The notes under the pieces: model-generated
Database searches by the model: none
What the model saw: only the letters and a program-made list of their open reading frames with translations
Told to the model about the DNA's origin: nothing
Part shown: positions 47,493 to 48,479 of the stretch, one piece after another
Position numbering within the stretch: the stretch's first letter is position 1
How the letters are laid out: every line of letters begins with the position of its first letter
NCBI GenBank assembly: GCA_028714635.1
Contig: JAQTLZ010000002.1
Coordinates: 73,362 to 121,840, forward strand
DNA length: 48,479 nt
From: Candidatus Paceibacterota bacterium
Lineage (GTDB): Bacteria; Patescibacteriota; Minisyncoccia; Phycocordibacterales; JAQTLZ01
Reading direction: 5' to 3'
Position numbers and translations under genes: made by a program

Positions 47493-48479
47493 ATGAAAAA
47501 ATACCTTTTTGTCCTATTTCTCGCCCTTTTTGCCTTTATTCCAGTGGCAAAAGCCGAAAGCTATAATTTTGAAACCAATCTCACCATTGGTGCCTCTGGT
47601 GCAGATGTAGTAGCCCTCCAGACATTTCTCGAAACTCATTCCTATCTTGTGATGCCTGAAGGCGTCCCGAAAGGATATTTTGGATTGCTTACACAGATGG
47701 CAGTTGCAAAATATCAAACTGCGAAAGGAATACAGCCTGCTTTAGGATACGTTGGCCCTATCACTCGAGCGCAGATAACAGCTGATTCAGGAGTCCAGAC
47801 TTCGGATCTCAAAGTCACTTCTCCAAATGGCGAAGAAAATTGGCAGATCGGAATTAATCACGCAATTACATGGACCACGCCGACAGCGACCTATGTTGAT
47901 ATTAAACTTGTTCCATACCAGCCTCCTTGTACAACCCAAGTTTGTCCGATGATAGCGACAGCGCAATCCTTGCGAGCTCCCTACATCATTGCGACTCATG
48001 TAAGCGCTGATGCTCCTTCATACACTTGGCGAGCGGGGGATTATATGGATCCGACAGCTGATATTCCGAATGCCGGAGCGAGCGCTCCGATCTATCCGGG
48101 CCAGTATCAAATTCAAATTTGCGAATCAAACACGGATACCAATAATTGCGACTCAAGCGATGCGCCGTTCACGCTTTCTTCAAACGATAAATCTCCGGTG
48201 GTAAACGGCATTGATGCGCCGACAAAACTTTCGATAAACGAGAAAGGGGTCTGGACTATTCGCGCATCTGATCCTTCTGATGGAACACTTAGTTATTTTG
48301 CACACTGGGGCGATGAGCCAGTCTACGCGACACCGGCAGGGGAAGCATCTTCAACCACTGCAACTCAAGCGACACCGCAATTTGTGCAAAGTTCTTCATT
48401 CCCGCATTCGTATGATAGAGCCGGGACTTATACGATCACTTTCACGGTACAGAACAGCGCTGGACTTATGACGCAGGCG
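47493..48479 (+). CDS. Secreted peptidoglycan-binding domain protein, 3' partial
   Basis: The frame is open to the window end (329 codons seen). A signal peptide (MKKYLFVLFLALFAFIPVAKA) is followed by a PG_binding_1-type domain (TNLTIGASGADVVALQTFLE then GYFGLLTQMAVAKYQ and GYVGPITRAQI). Next comes SPNGEENWQIGINHAITWTT, a Ser/Thr-Pro-Asn-Gly beta domain common in CPR surface proteins, and an Ig-like or PKD-like domain (YFAHWGDEPVY, GTYTITFTVQNSAG). It would be an extracellular surface protein. TGCTAAAAT lies 9 nt upstream of the ATG. Confidence 0.85.
   Translation, partial: MKKYLFVLFLALFAFIPVAKAESYNFETNLTIGASGADVVALQTFLETHSYLVMPEGVPKGYFGLLTQMAVAKYQTAKGIQPALGYVGPITRAQITADSGVQTSDLKVTSPNGEENWQIGINHAITWTTPTATYVDIKLVPYQPPCTTQVCPMIATAQSLRAPYIIATHVSADAPSYTWRAGDYMDPTADIPNAGASAPIYPGQYQIQICESNTDTNNCDSSDAPFTLSSNDKSPVVNGIDAPTKLSINEKGVWTIRASDPSDGTLSYFAHWGDEPVYATPAGEASSTTATQATPQFVQSSSFPHSYDRAGTYTITFTVQNSAGLMTQA

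Noticed and set aside
1-48479. CRISPR array or rRNA operon
   Set aside because: No regularly spaced repeats and no rRNA sequence were seen.

Overview
The window looks like a chromosomal segment of a Patescibacteria (Candidate Phyla Radiation) bacterium, probably from the Parcubacteria side. This rests on gene style, not on a database search. Core proteins are short, genes are tightly packed, none of the tRNAs encodes CCA, ribosomal protein L19 carries a long Lys/Ala-rich tail, LAGLIDADG-type genes sit beside tRNAs, and many start codons lie 5-8 nt after a TATAAT-like box, as in leaderless mRNAs. TGA is used as a normal stop codon, so this is not a code-25 lineage.

From 1 to 38.5 kb the content is mostly housekeeping: tsaE-polA, holA, a TrmH-type methyltransferase, mutM, a cell-wall amidase, murE-ruvA, rpsT, pyrB, an ABC exporter, a four-gene riboflavin cluster (ribE-ribH-ribA-ribD), ruvX, a pilM/N/O-like cluster, yvcK, acylphosphatase, uppS-prenyl synthase-rluD, and rplS. 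Six tRNA genes are present in the whole window (Lys-TTT, Arg-GCG, Ser-TGA, Arg-TCT, Val-TAC, Leu-GAG). Scattered among them are single-gene units with a more GC-rich style (2-676, 12216-13073, 29579-30496, 37122-37751). Each complete one has a strong Shine-Dalgarno sequence, a hairpin-bearing leader and its own terminator, unlike the leaderless neighbours.

From 38639 to 47294 a mobile element sits exactly at the 3' end of tRNA-Leu(GAG). It encodes a large serine recombinase, a C-R-M restriction-modification system with a circularly permuted cytosine-5 methyltransferase, an XRE/ImmA regulator-protease pair, and a three-gene ubiquitin-like cassette (Ubl, E1-like ThiF, DUF6527-like). It also holds a frameshifted Pro-rich HTH gene and a 400-nt hairpin-rich non-coding tract. 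The sequence shows attL, attR and a third, intact attP-like junction in inverted orientation. Excision would give an 8,651-bp circle with two perfect 344-bp inverted repeats that split it into 1,405-bp and 6,558-bp arms. The recombinase gene runs into the repeats at both ends, an arrangement that recalls the yeast 2-micron plasmid.

Two further unexplained patterns stand out. First, a multi-hairpin element follows tRNA-Lys (5931-6080) and the ancestral 3' flank of tRNA-Leu (47295-47445). Each copy carries an inverted, hairpin-split copy of its own tRNA's 3' end, followed by a shared structured domain with compensatory stem changes. Second, a 123-124 nt imperfect inverted-repeat element begins at the stop codon of two unrelated genes (16145-16267 and 33162-33285). 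The window ends inside a secreted peptidoglycan-binding protein gene.
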